64,000 nucleotides of DNA from Cytophaga aurantiaca DSM 3654 (GTDB lineage Bacteria; Bacteroidota; Bacteroidia; Cytophagales; Cytophagaceae). The DNA lies in the NCBI RefSeq assembly GCF_000379725.1, contig NZ_KB903622.1:96730-160729 (forward strand), in the 5' to 3' direction. The position numbers and the translations under genes are program-made. The notes beneath the pieces were generated by a model. That model saw nothing but the letters and a program-made list of their open reading frames with translations. It had not been told where the DNA came from and searched no databases. The stretch's first letter is position 1; each line of letters starts with the position of its first letter. Of the stretch, positions 17,759-27,097 are shown piece after piece.

Positions 17759-19573
17759 TTATTTCGCCAACGCATTCACATTGCGTTCAATAAACGCGCT
17801 CAATTCCGCACCTTGTAACAGACCTTGAGAAAGCAATCCTAATTGATATGTTTGTTTGATCAATTGTTCGCCTTCTGCTTCCGGACTTGCGATTGCTTTT
17901 GCGATCAGCGGATGGTTAGTATTTACTACCACTTCGTGCGTCAGTTCAAAGCCTCCAAACATAGATTGTCCGGATGTTGCAGCCATGTCTTTCATACGAC
18001 GCATGAATTCTGAAATCACAATCGTAACAGGCATGTCATCTACTGCAAGATGTTCAAGCTTGATGATCACTTTGCCATTATTGATTACTTTTTTGAAAAG
18101 CTCTTCTGCTTGTGTTTCCTGCTCTTTGGTTAGCAGACTTAATTTCGGCTCGTCTTTTTCAATCAGTTTATCTACACTTTCAGAGTCAATACGTTTGAAT
18201 TGTACGTTCTCTAATTTGCCTTCTAACTGACCTAAAAAATGTGAATCGATTACAGAATCAAACAACAATACATCATATTGTTTTTTCTTCGCTGCCTGAA
18301 TGAAGATGTCCTGCGCCACAGCATTGTTGCTGTATAGATAAACAAGTTTGTTGTTCTTATCTGTTTGTACAGGTTTGATCTTTTGTTCGTATTCTTCGAT
18401 TGTAGACAATGCGTTGTCTGTATTTTTCAAGAGACAGAAGTTTTTCGCTTTATCGTAAAACTTCTCTTCGCTGATCATACCATATTTCACAAACATGCCG
18501 ATATCATCCCATTTTGCTTCAAAGCCAGCACGGTCGTTGTTAAACAATTCGTTCAGTTTATCCGCTACTTTTTTCGTGATGTGGCTGTTGATCTTTTTAA
18601 CATTTCCGTCTGCCTGTAAGAAGCTGCGTGACACGTTCAACGGGATATCCGGAGAATCGATCACACCATGAAGCAGCATTAAGAATTCAGGAACGATGTC
18701 TTTTACTTCATCGGTAATAAATACCTGACGGGAATACAACTGAATTTTATTGCGTTGGAATTCAAAATCTTTTTTCAGTTTCGGGAAATATAATACACCT
18801 GTTAAACTGAATGGATAATCCACATTCAAATGGATCCAGAACAAGGGATCTTCAGACATCGGATATAGTTCTTTGTAGAACGCAATGTAATCTTCGTCTT
18901 TTAATTCACTTGGTTGTTTGGTCCAAAGTGGAGTAGGGTTATTAATAACTTCTCCTTCGAATTCGATTTCAATCGGAAGGAAACGGCAGTATTTATCAAG
19001 GATAGAATGTATTCTATTCGTTTCTAAAAACTCCAGTGAATCTTCTGCAATGTGTAATGTAATCTCTGATCCGCGCTCTGATTTGTCAGAAGGTTTGATC
19101 TCAAATTCCGTAGAACCATCGCAGATCCAATGCGCTGCTTTTGAGTTCGGCTGATAGGAAAGTGTGTTGATCTCAACATTTGAAGAAACCATGAAGGCAG
19201 AATAGAAACCTAAACCGAAGTGGCCGATGATCTGATTGGTATCGGTTTTGTCTTTATACTTCTCGATGAATTCCGTTGCACCGGAAAATGCGATCTGATT
19301 GATGTATTTTTTTATTTCTTCCGCTGTCATACCAATACCTCGGTCGGTAATGGTAATGGTGCCGGCTTCTTTGTTTACACTGACAGAAACTTTGGTTTCG
19401 CCCAGATCGCCCTGGTATTCGCCAAGTGCCGCTAAACGCTTTAATTTTTGCGTAGCATCCACTGCATTGGATACCAATTCGCGTAAAAATATCTCATGGT
19501 CAGAGTAAAGGAATTTTTTAATGATCGGGAAAATGTTCTCTGTGTGAATGGAGATATTACCTTTTTCTTGCAT
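17759..19573 (-). CDS. htpG: Molecular chaperone HtpG (Hsp90)
   Basis: Bacterial Hsp90, an ATP-dependent cytoplasmic chaperone dimer. The 604 residues cover all three domains. The N-terminal GHKL ATPase shows ELVSNAVDATQKLKRLA, TITDRGIGMTAEEIKKYIN and GHFGLGFYSAFMV; the middle domain has LYSRQVFITDEVKDIVPEFL and GVIDSPDIPLNVSRSFLQ; the C-terminal domain is the dimerisation part. The length is a little under the E. coli protein (about 624). It is a single gene with its own terminator; I found no obvious heat-shock operator (CIRCE-like repeat) upstream. Confidence 0.97.
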   Translation of the reverse strand: MQEKGNISIHTENIFPIIKKFLYSDHEIFLRELVSNAVDATQKLKRLAALGEYQGDLGETKVSVSVNKEAGTITITDRGIGMTAEEIKKYINQIAFSGATEFIEKYKDKTDTNQIIGHFGLGFYSAFMVSSNVEINTLSYQPNSKAAHWICDGSTEFEIKPSDKSERGSEITLHIAEDSLEFLETNRIHSILDKYCRFLPIEIEFEGEVINNPTPLWTKQPSELKDEDYIAFYKELYPMSEDPLFWIHLNVDYPFSLTGVLYFPKLKKDFEFQRNKIQLYSRQVFITDEVKDIVPEFLMLLHGVIDSPDIPLNVSRSFLQADGNVKKINSHITKKVADKLNELFNNDRAGFEAKWDDIGMFVKYGMISEEKFYDKAKNFCLLKNTDNALSTIEEYEQKIKPVQTDKNNKLVYLYSNNAVAQDIFIQAAKKKQYDVLLFDSVIDSHFLGQLEGKLENVQFKRIDSESVDKLIEKDEPKLSLLTKEQETQAEELFKKVINNGKVIIKLEHLAVDDMPVTIVISEFMRRMKDMAATSGQSMFGGFELTHEVVVNTNHPLIAKAIASPEAEGEQLIKQTYQLGLLSQGLLQGAELSAFIERNVNALAK

Positions 19574-19719
19574 AGATGTTTAAGTTTTTAATGATGAAAG
19601 CGTGGTTTCAAAGATTGTTCCACAGATAGAAAGGTGACAAGATGGCAGAGCTTGGTTTCCAGTTGCTAGGTACTAGTTTTTAGACAATGGGAAAATTGCA
19701 TTCACATCATCGATAAACG

Positions 19720-19752
19720 AAACAGCCGTTAGATTCAAATCTACCGGCTGTT
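19720..19752. terminator. Hairpin after the OmpA-family gene
   Basis: AACAGCCGTTAGATT, two bases, AATCTACCGGCTGTT with one mismatch. A T-run follows on the plus strand and TTTCGTTT on the minus strand, so it probably ends the minus-strand OmpA-family gene. Confidence 0.65.
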
Positions 19753-19791
19753 TTTTGTCTGGCAACTAGAAGCTAGAACCTGGCAACTAAA

Positions 19792-21654
19792 TCACAAAAT
19801 CTTCATCTCTGTTCGTCTGTTTTTCTGTCTACCTTCTTCCGTAGCATTTGAACCAACAGGTTGTGAGGAACCATAGCCTTTTGCAACCAGTCTGTTTGCA
19901 GAAATGCCGTTTTGGATAAGATAGGTAACAACGGTTTTAGCACGCTCTTCTGAAAGTTTTTGATTCAGTGTTTCGTCACCGATATTATCTGTATGGCCGG
20001 CAATTTCCACACGTAGGGTCGGATTGTTTTTTAGAAGTTCTGTCAGCTTTTTTAATTCAGAGAAAGAGGTAGCCTGGATCGTAGATTTTCCTGAATCAAA
20101 GAAAATGTTTTTCAAAACAATCTTACTGGAAGTTCGCACTGTAACCAGCGTGATGTCCTGTCTGTATTCTTTATATCCATCGGTCGCATTCAGGGTAACG
20201 TTTTCAGAGTAAAATAAATGGCCTTCTTTTTCAATCGCTACACCATAGTTTGTTCCGGAAGGCAGTGCAATAATGTATTCGCCTGTTTCACTGTTCGAAT
20301 GATATTTTGCGATTACTTCTTTGGATTGATTATCTGTAATGGTAATGGTTGCTTCCGTAGGTTTACCTGTTTGGTCGTCGAGTATTTTTCCTTTTAACAA
20401 GGCCAGGTTCGGAACATTTTCTGCAACAGGCATACGTATCGAATAAATATCCTGCTGTCCGTAACCACCTTCTTTATTGGAAGAATAGTATCCTATTTTT
20501 CCATCAGCAGATAATACAAAATAAATATCATCTCCTGCGGTATTAATCGGCGATCCAAGGTTTTCAGGCGTTGACCAGGTACCGCTGGATGTACGTGTTG
20601 TTTTGAAGACATCGTAGCCACCCATACTAGTATGGCCTTTGGAACTGAAGTACAATGTTTTTCCATCCGGGTGCATAAACGGAGCATCTTCATCAAATGG
20701 TGTATTGATGGGGAGTTTAACGGGTTTACTCCAATTTCCTCCTACCGTTCTGCTGCACATATAAATATCTCTGTTCTCGTAGGCATTGGTCGCACGAACA
20801 AAAAACAAGGTACGTTCGTCTGGTGATAAACAGGCGGAAGTTTCAAAGAATTCTGTGTTCACGGGAAGAGGCGTTGCTGCTCCCCATTTTTTTCCTTTTA
20901 ATTCAGATTGAAAAATATCGCCGCCATTTACTCCCCGGTATACAAACATGGTTTGTCCGTCTTCTGAAATACCGACACAAGCATCGTGCACTGCTGTATT
21001 CAACGGTGCACCGATGTTGAGCGCCTGATTCCATGCACCACCAACATTGCTGCACATGTAAATATCTTCAAATGGCAAACCATCCGAATCAAGCTTACCA
21101 CCGATGCTGCCGGCGCGACGGGAAGTGAAATACAACTTCGACATATCGGCGGTGATCACAGGCAGATAATCCATGCCCTGCGAATTTACCAGCGCTCCGG
21201 CATTGGTGATCTTAATATCTTTTGCATTACTCGTATATTTTTTACCGTAAGAACATTCTGTCTCTAATTTTGAAATCAGTTTGTAATTTGTTTTTCCCGG
21301 ATCCGATTTTCTATAATAATAAATAGCCGAATCCCAGCGCTGATTCTGATGCAATGCTTGTCCGTATACAAAGTACATTTCATTTGAAGGCGGATTGGAT
21401 TTGCGGATTGCAACGCCAGCATAATTCAATGCTTTCTGTTTGGGTGAAGTCAACAGATAACATTTTGCGATCATAAAATTTACATAGGGATTATCTTTGT
21501 TCTGTTGCAAAGCTAATTCATAGGCCGTTAATGCTTCCGTATAACTTTTTGCTGCAAAAGCAGCGTCGCCTTTTTTAATCAGCTTATCATCCTGACTGTA
21601 GCTGTTAAAAAATAAAAAGCAGGATAGAATGTATGTAAGTATAAGTTTGTTCAT
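19792..21654 (-). CDS. OmpA-family outer-membrane protein with TPR and PD40 propeller
   Basis: A 620-residue envelope protein. In order: signal peptide (MNKLILTYILSCFLFFNSYSQ), a TPR segment (about 25-130), a WD40-like PD40 propeller (about 155-400) with repeated xxLYFTSRRAG / TMFVYRG / TLFFVRATN / TLYFSSKGH strands, a carboxypeptidase-regulatory-like beta domain (KGKILDDQTGKPTEATITI, near 420), and a C-terminal OmpA domain that binds peptidoglycan (IFFDSGKSTIQ, VEIAGHTDNIGDETLNQKLSEERA split here: VEIAGHTDNIGDE and NQKLSEERAKTVV). This arrangement matches the T9SS-associated PorE-like or general OmpA/PD40 proteins of Bacteroidota. It stands alone. Confidence 0.88.
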   Translation of the reverse strand: MNKLILTYILSCFLFFNSYSQDDKLIKKGDAAFAAKSYTEALTAYELALQQNKDNPYVNFMIAKCYLLTSPKQKALNYAGVAIRKSNPPSNEMYFVYGQALHQNQRWDSAIYYYRKSDPGKTNYKLISKLETECSYGKKYTSNAKDIKITNAGALVNSQGMDYLPVITADMSKLYFTSRRAGSIGGKLDSDGLPFEDIYMCSNVGGAWNQALNIGAPLNTAVHDACVGISEDGQTMFVYRGVNGGDIFQSELKGKKWGAATPLPVNTEFFETSACLSPDERTLFFVRATNAYENRDIYMCSRTVGGNWSKPVKLPINTPFDEDAPFMHPDGKTLYFSSKGHTSMGGYDVFKTTRTSSGTWSTPENLGSPINTAGDDIYFVLSADGKIGYYSSNKEGGYGQQDIYSIRMPVAENVPNLALLKGKILDDQTGKPTEATITITDNQSKEVIAKYHSNSETGEYIIALPSGTNYGVAIEKEGHLFYSENVTLNATDGYKEYRQDITLVTVRTSSKIVLKNIFFDSGKSTIQATSFSELKKLTELLKNNPTLRVEIAGHTDNIGDETLNQKLSEERAKTVVTYLIQNGISANRLVAKGYGSSQPVGSNATEEGRQKNRRTEMKIL

Positions 21655-21785
21655 TGGATGTACGGTTCTGGTGCAATGATATAGTAGTTTAACGATTTTT
21701 TGTGGTAAAACGATACGTTTGAGTAGGAAGCATTAAGTCTAAAGCGAAAAGATTAAAGCCTAACGCTTTTAGAGGCAGGTTTAAA

Positions 21786-21820
21786 TAAAAAAAGCCTTTC
21801 GCATAATACGAAAGGCTTTC
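21786..21820 (-). terminator. Terminator of the DUF4293 gene
   Basis: AAAGCCTTTCG, loop CATAATA, CGAAAGGCTTT, with a T7 run on the minus strand. It lies about 50 bases after the DUF4293 stop. Confidence 0.82.
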
Positions 21821-21868
21821 AATGTTTTTCCCAGGCAAGCCTTAGGCGTTAAGCTTTTAGCGTTGGGC

Positions 21869-22336
21869 TTATCTGATTCTGTCTACCGATTTAACCAGTT
21901 CTTCGTCTTTTTGAATTCTTTTGCCTGCAATAAAGCAAAGAACTAATGCTGCCAGAGGCATGTAAAATGCCAGACCGAATTTCTCTGTAATTTCTGCTGT
22001 TCCAAGGAATGTTTTCACTTCACGTATATGCCAAAAATACAAGCCTTCAATCAAACAAATAAGAATGGTATTCATCATATTTAAACGCATTTGAAGCACT
22101 CTGTCTTTGTATTTGAAAATAATAAAAACGGTAAGAAGAATGCTTATTGCAATCAATCCGGCTATATAAAATAAATTTTTATGAGTGGAAGTAGTCTCAT
22201 GTGTAACGTTTAATGTAAAGGAGTTTAACTGGATAAGTGTTCCTCCGGAAGTCGCTTCCCAGGCAGGAGTAAACAGACAAACAGATAGTATCAAAGCAGA
22301 AATTAATAATAGTATGGATTGAATTCTTTGTATCAT
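21869..22336 (-). CDS. DUF4293 membrane protein
   Basis: A 155-residue four-helix membrane protein of the Bacteroidota-specific DUF4293 family. It begins MIQRIQSILLLISALILSVC, the usual start of the family, so I use ATG 22336 and not 22348. Membrane segments lie at about 5-25, 57-77, 82-105 and 125-148. Its divergent neighbour is truA, an arrangement seen in other Bacteroidota (from memory). Function unknown. Confidence 0.85.
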   Translation of the reverse strand: MIQRIQSILLLISALILSVCLFTPAWEATSGGTLIQLNSFTLNVTHETTSTHKNLFYIAGLIAISILLTVFIIFKYKDRVLQMRLNMMNTILICLIEGLYFWHIREVKTFLGTAEITEKFGLAFYMPLAALVLCFIAGKRIQKDEELVKSVDRIR

Positions 22337-22378
22337 AAGGGCTTTCAATTAAATTGCAGGATAAAAATAATAAAAAAA

Positions 22379-23125
22379 TTGAGATATTTTCTGGATATAT
22401 CTTATCGCGGTGCCAACTATCATGGCTGGCAGATACAGGAAAACGCTGTTACGGTACAGGGTGTTTTGGAAAAAGCATTGAGCAATGTACTTGGTGCTAA
22501 GATCGATATACTTGGGAGCGGTCGTACCGATACCGGTGTGCATGCTTCTTCGCAGATCGTTCACCTGGATTCTCCACGGGAATTTGATCCGCTGTTGATC
22601 TTTCGGATCAATGGCTATCTGCCTAAGGATATTTGCATTAAGTCTGCGCGTTTGGTGAGAGATGATGCACATGCACGCTTTGATGCAACATCACGCGCAT
22701 ATGTATATCGCATTACGCTGGTTAAAAATCCTTTTGAGATTGGTTTGGCATATTATTTTTATCCGCCGATCAATATCGATGAAATGAATAAGGCTGCAGC
22801 CTTATTATTGAAATACGAAGACTTTGAAAGTTTCAGCAAAGTACATACCGATGTTACAAATTTTAATTGCACCATCTTTCATGCATACTGGGAACGCAGC
22901 GGAGACATGTTATACTTTCATGTAAAGGCCAACCGTTTTCTTCGTGGAATGGTGCGTACGCTTGTAGGTACCATGCTGGAAATTGGGAAGGGAAGAATGA
23001 GCCTGGATGAATTTGTAGAAATTATTTTAGCAAAAGATCGCAAGCGTGCCGGAATATCTGCACCGCCTGAAGCCCTTTATTTATCTGAAGTCGAATATCC
23101 AGCGGAGGTATACAAACATGTCTGA
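22379..23125 (+). CDS. truA: tRNA pseudouridine synthase A (TTG start)
   Basis: Makes pseudouridine at positions 38-40 in the tRNA anticodon arm. The family N-terminus RYFLDISYRGANYHGWQ begins right at a TTG codon (22379), and GSGRTDTGVHA carries the catalytic Asp51. The 248-residue length then fits the family. The ATG alternative at 22319 would add 20 unrelated residues and overlap the start of divergent DUF4293. The gene overlaps the next ABC gene by 8 bases (ATGTCTGA), so translation is probably coupled. The enzyme call is firm; the start is an inference. Confidence 0.92.
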   Translation: MRYFLDISYRGANYHGWQIQENAVTVQGVLEKALSNVLGAKIDILGSGRTDTGVHASSQIVHLDSPREFDPLLIFRINGYLPKDICIKSARLVRDDAHARFDATSRAYVYRITLVKNPFEIGLAYYFYPPINIDEMNKAAALLLKYEDFESFSKVHTDVTNFNCTIFHAYWERSGDMLYFHVKANRFLRGMVRTLVGTMLEIGKGRMSLDEFVEIILAKDRKRAGISAPPEALYLSEVEYPAEVYKHV

Positions 23126-24023
23126 GATTCTTCGACTTGAGAATGTAACAAAAACATTTGGCTCCTACACAGCCATAGATCATATTTCCTTTTCATTAAA
23201 AAAGAACAGCATACTTGGCTTGCTTGGTCCGAATGGAGCAGGCAAAACAACCTTGCTGCGCTTGATTACACAGATTGTATTGCCTGATAGCGGACAAATC
23301 TTTTTTGAAGGGAATGTTTTGTCTGAAGCACATCGTATGCAGATCGGATATTTACCTGAAGAACGCGGTCTATATCGCAAGATGCGCGTACAGGAGCAAT
23401 TGATCTATTTTGCTCAGCTGCGTGGTATGTCTTCAAAAGAAGCGAAACAGCAGACAACAGATTGGTTAACACGTTTGGAAATAACTTTTTTTAAAGATCA
23501 GGTATTGGAAACATTATCGAAAGGGCAACAACAGAAAGTACAGTTTATTTCTGCTGTTGTACATAATCCTGAGTTATTGATCTTAGATGAACCCTTCAGT
23601 GGTTTTGATCCTGCGAATGCAGAAGTAATTAAAAAAGAAATCAAAGCATTGCATGCATCCGGCACTACAATCATATATTCTACACACCGTATGGATACGG
23701 TAGAAGATGTCTGCACTGAATTGTTGATGATCGATCATGCAAAAGTAGTGTTGCAGGGCGAACCGAATGCAATCCGTAAACAGTTTGACAAAGGCTATGT
23801 ACGCTTGATCTATAGCGGTGCATTGCCAACGCAAATACAATCGGATATCATTGAACAAAAAAATATTGATGCAACGAAAGTATCGTATTTGCTTGCGCCA
23901 TCCATCGAAAAAAAACAACTACTGCAGTTGTTAATTAATCAAGGCGAAGTATATCATTTTGAAGAACACTTGCCAAGCATGCATGAAATCTTTTTGCAAC
24001 ATGTAAACAAGCAGCGTGTATGA
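23118..24023 (+). CDS. ABC transporter ATPase (NatA-like, DUF4162)
   Basis: A 301-residue ATPase of an ABC-2 exporter. Walker A is GPNGAGKTT near residue 40, the signature is LSKGQQQKVQF, and Walker B is LLILDEPFSGFDPAN; the tail from about 225 is a DUF4162 domain (YVRLIYSGALPTQIQ). The start ATG 23118 overlaps the truA stop; an earlier ATG in this frame (23046) lies inside truA. Its permease follows with a 4-base ATGA overlap. NatAB-like pairs export sodium, drugs or other small molecules, but the substrate here is unknown. Confidence 0.92.
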   Translation: MSEILRLENVTKTFGSYTAIDHISFSLKKNSILGLLGPNGAGKTTLLRLITQIVLPDSGQIFFEGNVLSEAHRMQIGYLPEERGLYRKMRVQEQLIYFAQLRGMSSKEAKQQTTDWLTRLEITFFKDQVLETLSKGQQQKVQFISAVVHNPELLILDEPFSGFDPANAEVIKKEIKALHASGTTIIYSTHRMDTVEDVCTELLMIDHAKVVLQGEPNAIRKQFDKGYVRLIYSGALPTQIQSDIIEQKNIDATKVSYLLAPSIEKKQLLQLLINQGEVYHFEEHLPSMHEIFLQHVNKQRV

Positions 24024-25282
24024 AACAGATCTGGATTGTTTTAAAACAGGAATATCTCAATCGGATCAGAAAGCGTTCGTTTGTTGTACTCACCTTACTT
24101 GGTCCCGTATTGTCGTTGTGCATGTTATTTATTCCCGTTTATCTGAGTTTGAATACCAACGAACGCATACATGTATGGCTGCAGACTGCTAATATACGCG
24201 GAGGTAATTTTACCGATGAGACCTTTGTTTTCCATCACATTGAAAAGATTGATGTAAAAGAAATTGAACAAGAGTTCTTGCAGGAAAAAAGCGAGGCTGA
24301 TGTATTGGCAACATATTCTATAGATCAAAAGCAAATTGTATTGTGGGATAAAAAAGGTTTGTCTGCTGCTGAACAATGGAAGCTTAAAAATAAGATCCAG
24401 GATATTTATGTTAAGGACCTTGTTGCAACCTATCTTCCGGAACGCGCTGTAGCACCGCAGATTCAGTACATTCCATTGGCAGAAGAAATACCGCATACAG
24501 ATATATTGCAGGTAGCAGGATTGTTTTGTGCGATCATCATTTACTTTTTTATTTTCTATTACGGTGTACAGGTAATGAAAGGCATTGTTGATGAAAAAGT
24601 AAATCGGGTAGTAGAAGTGATCTTATGTTCCGTAAAACCTTTTCACTGGATGATGGGGAAGATCCTGGGGATTGCTGCTGTATGTCTTACGCAGTTTGGT
24701 TTCTGGACCATGATATATGTGTGGATCGGTTCGAAGTTTAATAACCGTTATGGTGAAGCACTCACACAATTCAACGATAAAAATATTCAGGACACCTTGC
24801 ATGTAACCACAGATGCCTGGCAGGCACTCGAGTGGAATGTATATGCACAAGGCTTTGAAAGTCTGCCGTTATTGACAATAGGTATTTCCTTCTTTGCGTA
24901 TTTTATCTTAGGTTATTTATTGTACGCTTCTTTGTTTGCAGCTGTTGGCGCAATGACCGATAACGAAACGGATACACAACAATTTACTTTTCCGATCACG
25001 GCACCTTTATTCATTACTTTTTTGTTTGCAGGTTTAATTATCAGCGCACCCGATTCGCAGATGTCAATGATCCTGTCGTATTTTCCGTTAACGTCGCCCG
25101 TAGCTATGATGCTGCGTATTCCTTTTGGTGTAAGCGTTTGGGAGATTGTCGCGTCTGTTGCAATTCTGCTTACAACATTTATATTTGTTGCGTACCAGGC
25201 ATCGCAGGTATTCAAACGCGGCGTGTTGCAGTATGGAAAGGCGATGAGCTGGAAGGATGTGTTTAGTTTCGGTAAAAAGTAA
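24020..25282 (+). CDS. ABC-2 type permease (NatB-like)
   Basis: A 420-residue membrane partner of the ATPase just upstream. There is one N-terminal membrane helix (FVVLTLLGPVLSLCMLFIPVY), a large extracytoplasmic domain (about 45-165), then five or six helices (LFCAIIIYFFIFYYGVQVM, ILGIAAVCLTQFGFWTMIYVW, FAYFILGYLLYASLFAAVGA, TAPLFITFLFAGLIIS and others). GIVDEKVNRVVEVILCSVKP is the typical ABC-2 cytoplasmic signature. The pair is translationally coupled. It is convergent with a frameshifted nuclease gene 6 bases away, with no clear terminator between. Confidence 0.92.
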   Translation: MKQIWIVLKQEYLNRIRKRSFVVLTLLGPVLSLCMLFIPVYLSLNTNERIHVWLQTANIRGGNFTDETFVFHHIEKIDVKEIEQEFLQEKSEADVLATYSIDQKQIVLWDKKGLSAAEQWKLKNKIQDIYVKDLVATYLPERAVAPQIQYIPLAEEIPHTDILQVAGLFCAIIIYFFIFYYGVQVMKGIVDEKVNRVVEVILCSVKPFHWMMGKILGIAAVCLTQFGFWTMIYVWIGSKFNNRYGEALTQFNDKNIQDTLHVTTDAWQALEWNVYAQGFESLPLLTIGISFFAYFILGYLLYASLFAAVGAMTDNETDTQQFTFPITAPLFITFLFAGLIISAPDSQMSMILSYFPLTSPVAMMLRIPFGVSVWEIVASVAILLTTFIFVAYQASQVFKRGVLQYGKAMSWKDVFSFGKK

Positions 25283-25288
25283 TCTTGA

Positions 25289-26277
25289 TTATATTTTAAC
25301 TTTTCCCACCAATCCCAAATGATCCGAACTTCCGCTGTTAAGAACCTTTGCAGATACGGGAGTTGCTGCACCTTTGATTAATATATAATCCAGTCTTAAG
25401 AATGGAGTTGCTTTACTTGTGTTGGGGAACGTTGAACTATTACCTTCACCCACTTCATTGAAAACATCTACCCAGGTATTCCTTAAATTTCTATACAGAG
25501 GTTCGTAGGGAGTTGTATTCAGATCGCCGATTAAAATAGATACATCACTTGGATTGTTTTTTACAGTAGTTTCAATTTGTTTGAATTGCTTTCTCTCAAG
25601 GTGTAATTTGCACTAAACAGCGATAAGAAATTTTCGGGATGTTCAACAGCAGCGGCCGGCGATGCTGTGTGTACATTTATAAGCTGAATTTTTTTATTAT
25701 GAATATGTGCAGTAATAATCTGTGCAAAAGGTTTTTTATTATCATTCAACAGTAATGTGTCATTTGAAAGTTTGTATTTCGAATACACCCCAATCCCATG
25801 TGTTCCTTTGTCTATATAAATTCTTTTATACGGATACTGTTTACCAAGGGATTTTGATAGCATAGATACCCAGGCAGGAGTGAGTTCCTGTACGATCAAT
25901 ATGTCCGGGTCTGTCCGTTTGATTTGGTTTAGGATCACATCCGGATTCTTGTTCTTGAAAAATAAGTTGTATGTGAGTAATGTTAATTCTGTATCTGTTG
26001 AAGTTTGTTGAGGAGATGCTTCATTCAATTTCGCGAAAATAAATTCCAGGCCTATAAATACTACAGAACCCAATAAGATGTATTGCAGTTGTTTTGATAC
26101 AATGCGTTTTGTGGTTAAAAAGAATAAGAGCAGCCCAACAAATAAAAATCCCCATCTGCCCAAGATAAGTGTTGTTCCAAAAATAAAATGATTTCTACAT
26201 ACTAAAAGACAAACAACAAACACGATAAATGCTATGATCAGGAATTTTAAAAAAGCACTTATGTTTTTTTGCTGCAT
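25289..26277 (-). pseudogene. Endonuclease/exonuclease/phosphatase-family membrane protein, frameshifted
   Basis: The N-terminal reading frame (26277 to 25561) gives three or four membrane helices and the start of an EEP domain (TLLTYNLFFKNKNPDVIL, ILIVQELTPAWV, GIGVYSKYKL, IQLINVHTASPAA). It ends early at ...SNSNKLKLL. The rest of the domain is intact in another frame down to stop 25289-25291: KQFKQIETTVKNNPSDVSIL, IGDLNTTPYEPLYRNL, RLDYILIKGAA and the catalytic SGSSDHLGLVGKVKI. The break is near 25598-25603; one missing A in the GAAAG run would restore a continuous protein of about 329 residues. No classic slippery heptamer is seen. It may be a true mutation, phase variation, or a sequencing error. 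Confidence 0.85.
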
Positions 26278-26311
26278 GAGGTGAAATGTTAATTACAGAT
26301 GTACTAAATAA

Positions 26312-27088
26312 CTACTCTAATGTGTTTTTATATTTTTTAGGCGCTCTATAATACCATGGAATATTCAATAAACCTTTTTGTACATCGATATACATATTGT
26401 CACCTATATCAGCTATTTCATATTCTTGCTCTGAAATAGGCAGATCTTCTTTGTAAGGATGATGTTCCCAAGGAGCAACTGTCACTCGATACGATACGGG
26501 AGGATAGTCGCCCCCACCTCTAGTATACTTGGCAGTGATTTTTGTTTTAAAACGTTCAGGAGAAGAGGAATCAAATAAACAGTTAATACCAAAGCTTACT
26601 CCGTAACTATAAAGTAAAATGCATACAACGAGTAAGCCGTAAAATTGTGTCTGTTGTTTTAAGATTCCTTTGAAAGGTAAATGATCTAGAATGAAAATAA
26701 TTACAAAAAATAAAATAGGGATCGCTAAGTAGGTTAATAAACTGAAATAATTTTCACAATTAAATTTAAAATAAACCCTTAGAGCTAATACAATAGAAGG
26801 TAATATAATATAGAGTGAGACAGCATTTTGTTCGTCTTTATTCTCATTGAATCCAGTGTTTTTCGAATTAATAAAATGAATAATTTTCAAAAAAAATGAA
26901 AGTCCAATACCTAAGATCGGGATAGATGCCAATGTGCAAAATAATTCCAAAAAAGGATAAGGGAAAAAGATGAACCATGCACAAATAAAAAAAGTCATTG
27001 TATTTAGCCAATCCAGATTTTTGTTACCTGAGAAATATGATTTCAGTTTGGAGATTAAATGTTGTAAATAAAAAAATATCTTATGCAT
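26312..27088 (-). CDS. Hypothetical membrane protein, 258 aa
   Basis: Not recognised. About five membrane helices occupy residues 28-185 (TMTFFICAWFIFFPYPFLEL, TLASIPILGIGLSFFLKIIHF in parts, LYIILPSIVLALRVYF, LTYLAIPILFFVIIFIL, FYGLLVVCILLYSYGVSF). A C-terminal soluble region of about 70 residues follows (KTKITAKYTRGGGDYPPVSY, RVTVAPWEHHPYKEDLPISE). It lies between the PyrR-like gene (9 bases upstream) and the frameshifted nuclease gene (34 bases downstream), all on the minus strand, and may share their transcript. Confidence 0.7.
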   Translation of the reverse strand: MHKIFFYLQHLISKLKSYFSGNKNLDWLNTMTFFICAWFIFFPYPFLELFCTLASIPILGIGLSFFLKIIHFINSKNTGFNENKDEQNAVSLYIILPSIVLALRVYFKFNCENYFSLLTYLAIPILFFVIIFILDHLPFKGILKQQTQFYGLLVVCILLYSYGVSFGINCLFDSSSPERFKTKITAKYTRGGGDYPPVSYRVTVAPWEHHPYKEDLPISEQEYEIADIGDNMYIDVQKGLLNIPWYYRAPKKYKNTLE

Positions 27089-27097
27089 CAGTTAACT

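Noticed and set aside
25561..25620. Programmed -1 frameshift in the EEP-family gene
   Set aside because: No X-XXY-YYZ slippery heptamer or downstream pseudoknot is evident; loss of one A explains it more simply.
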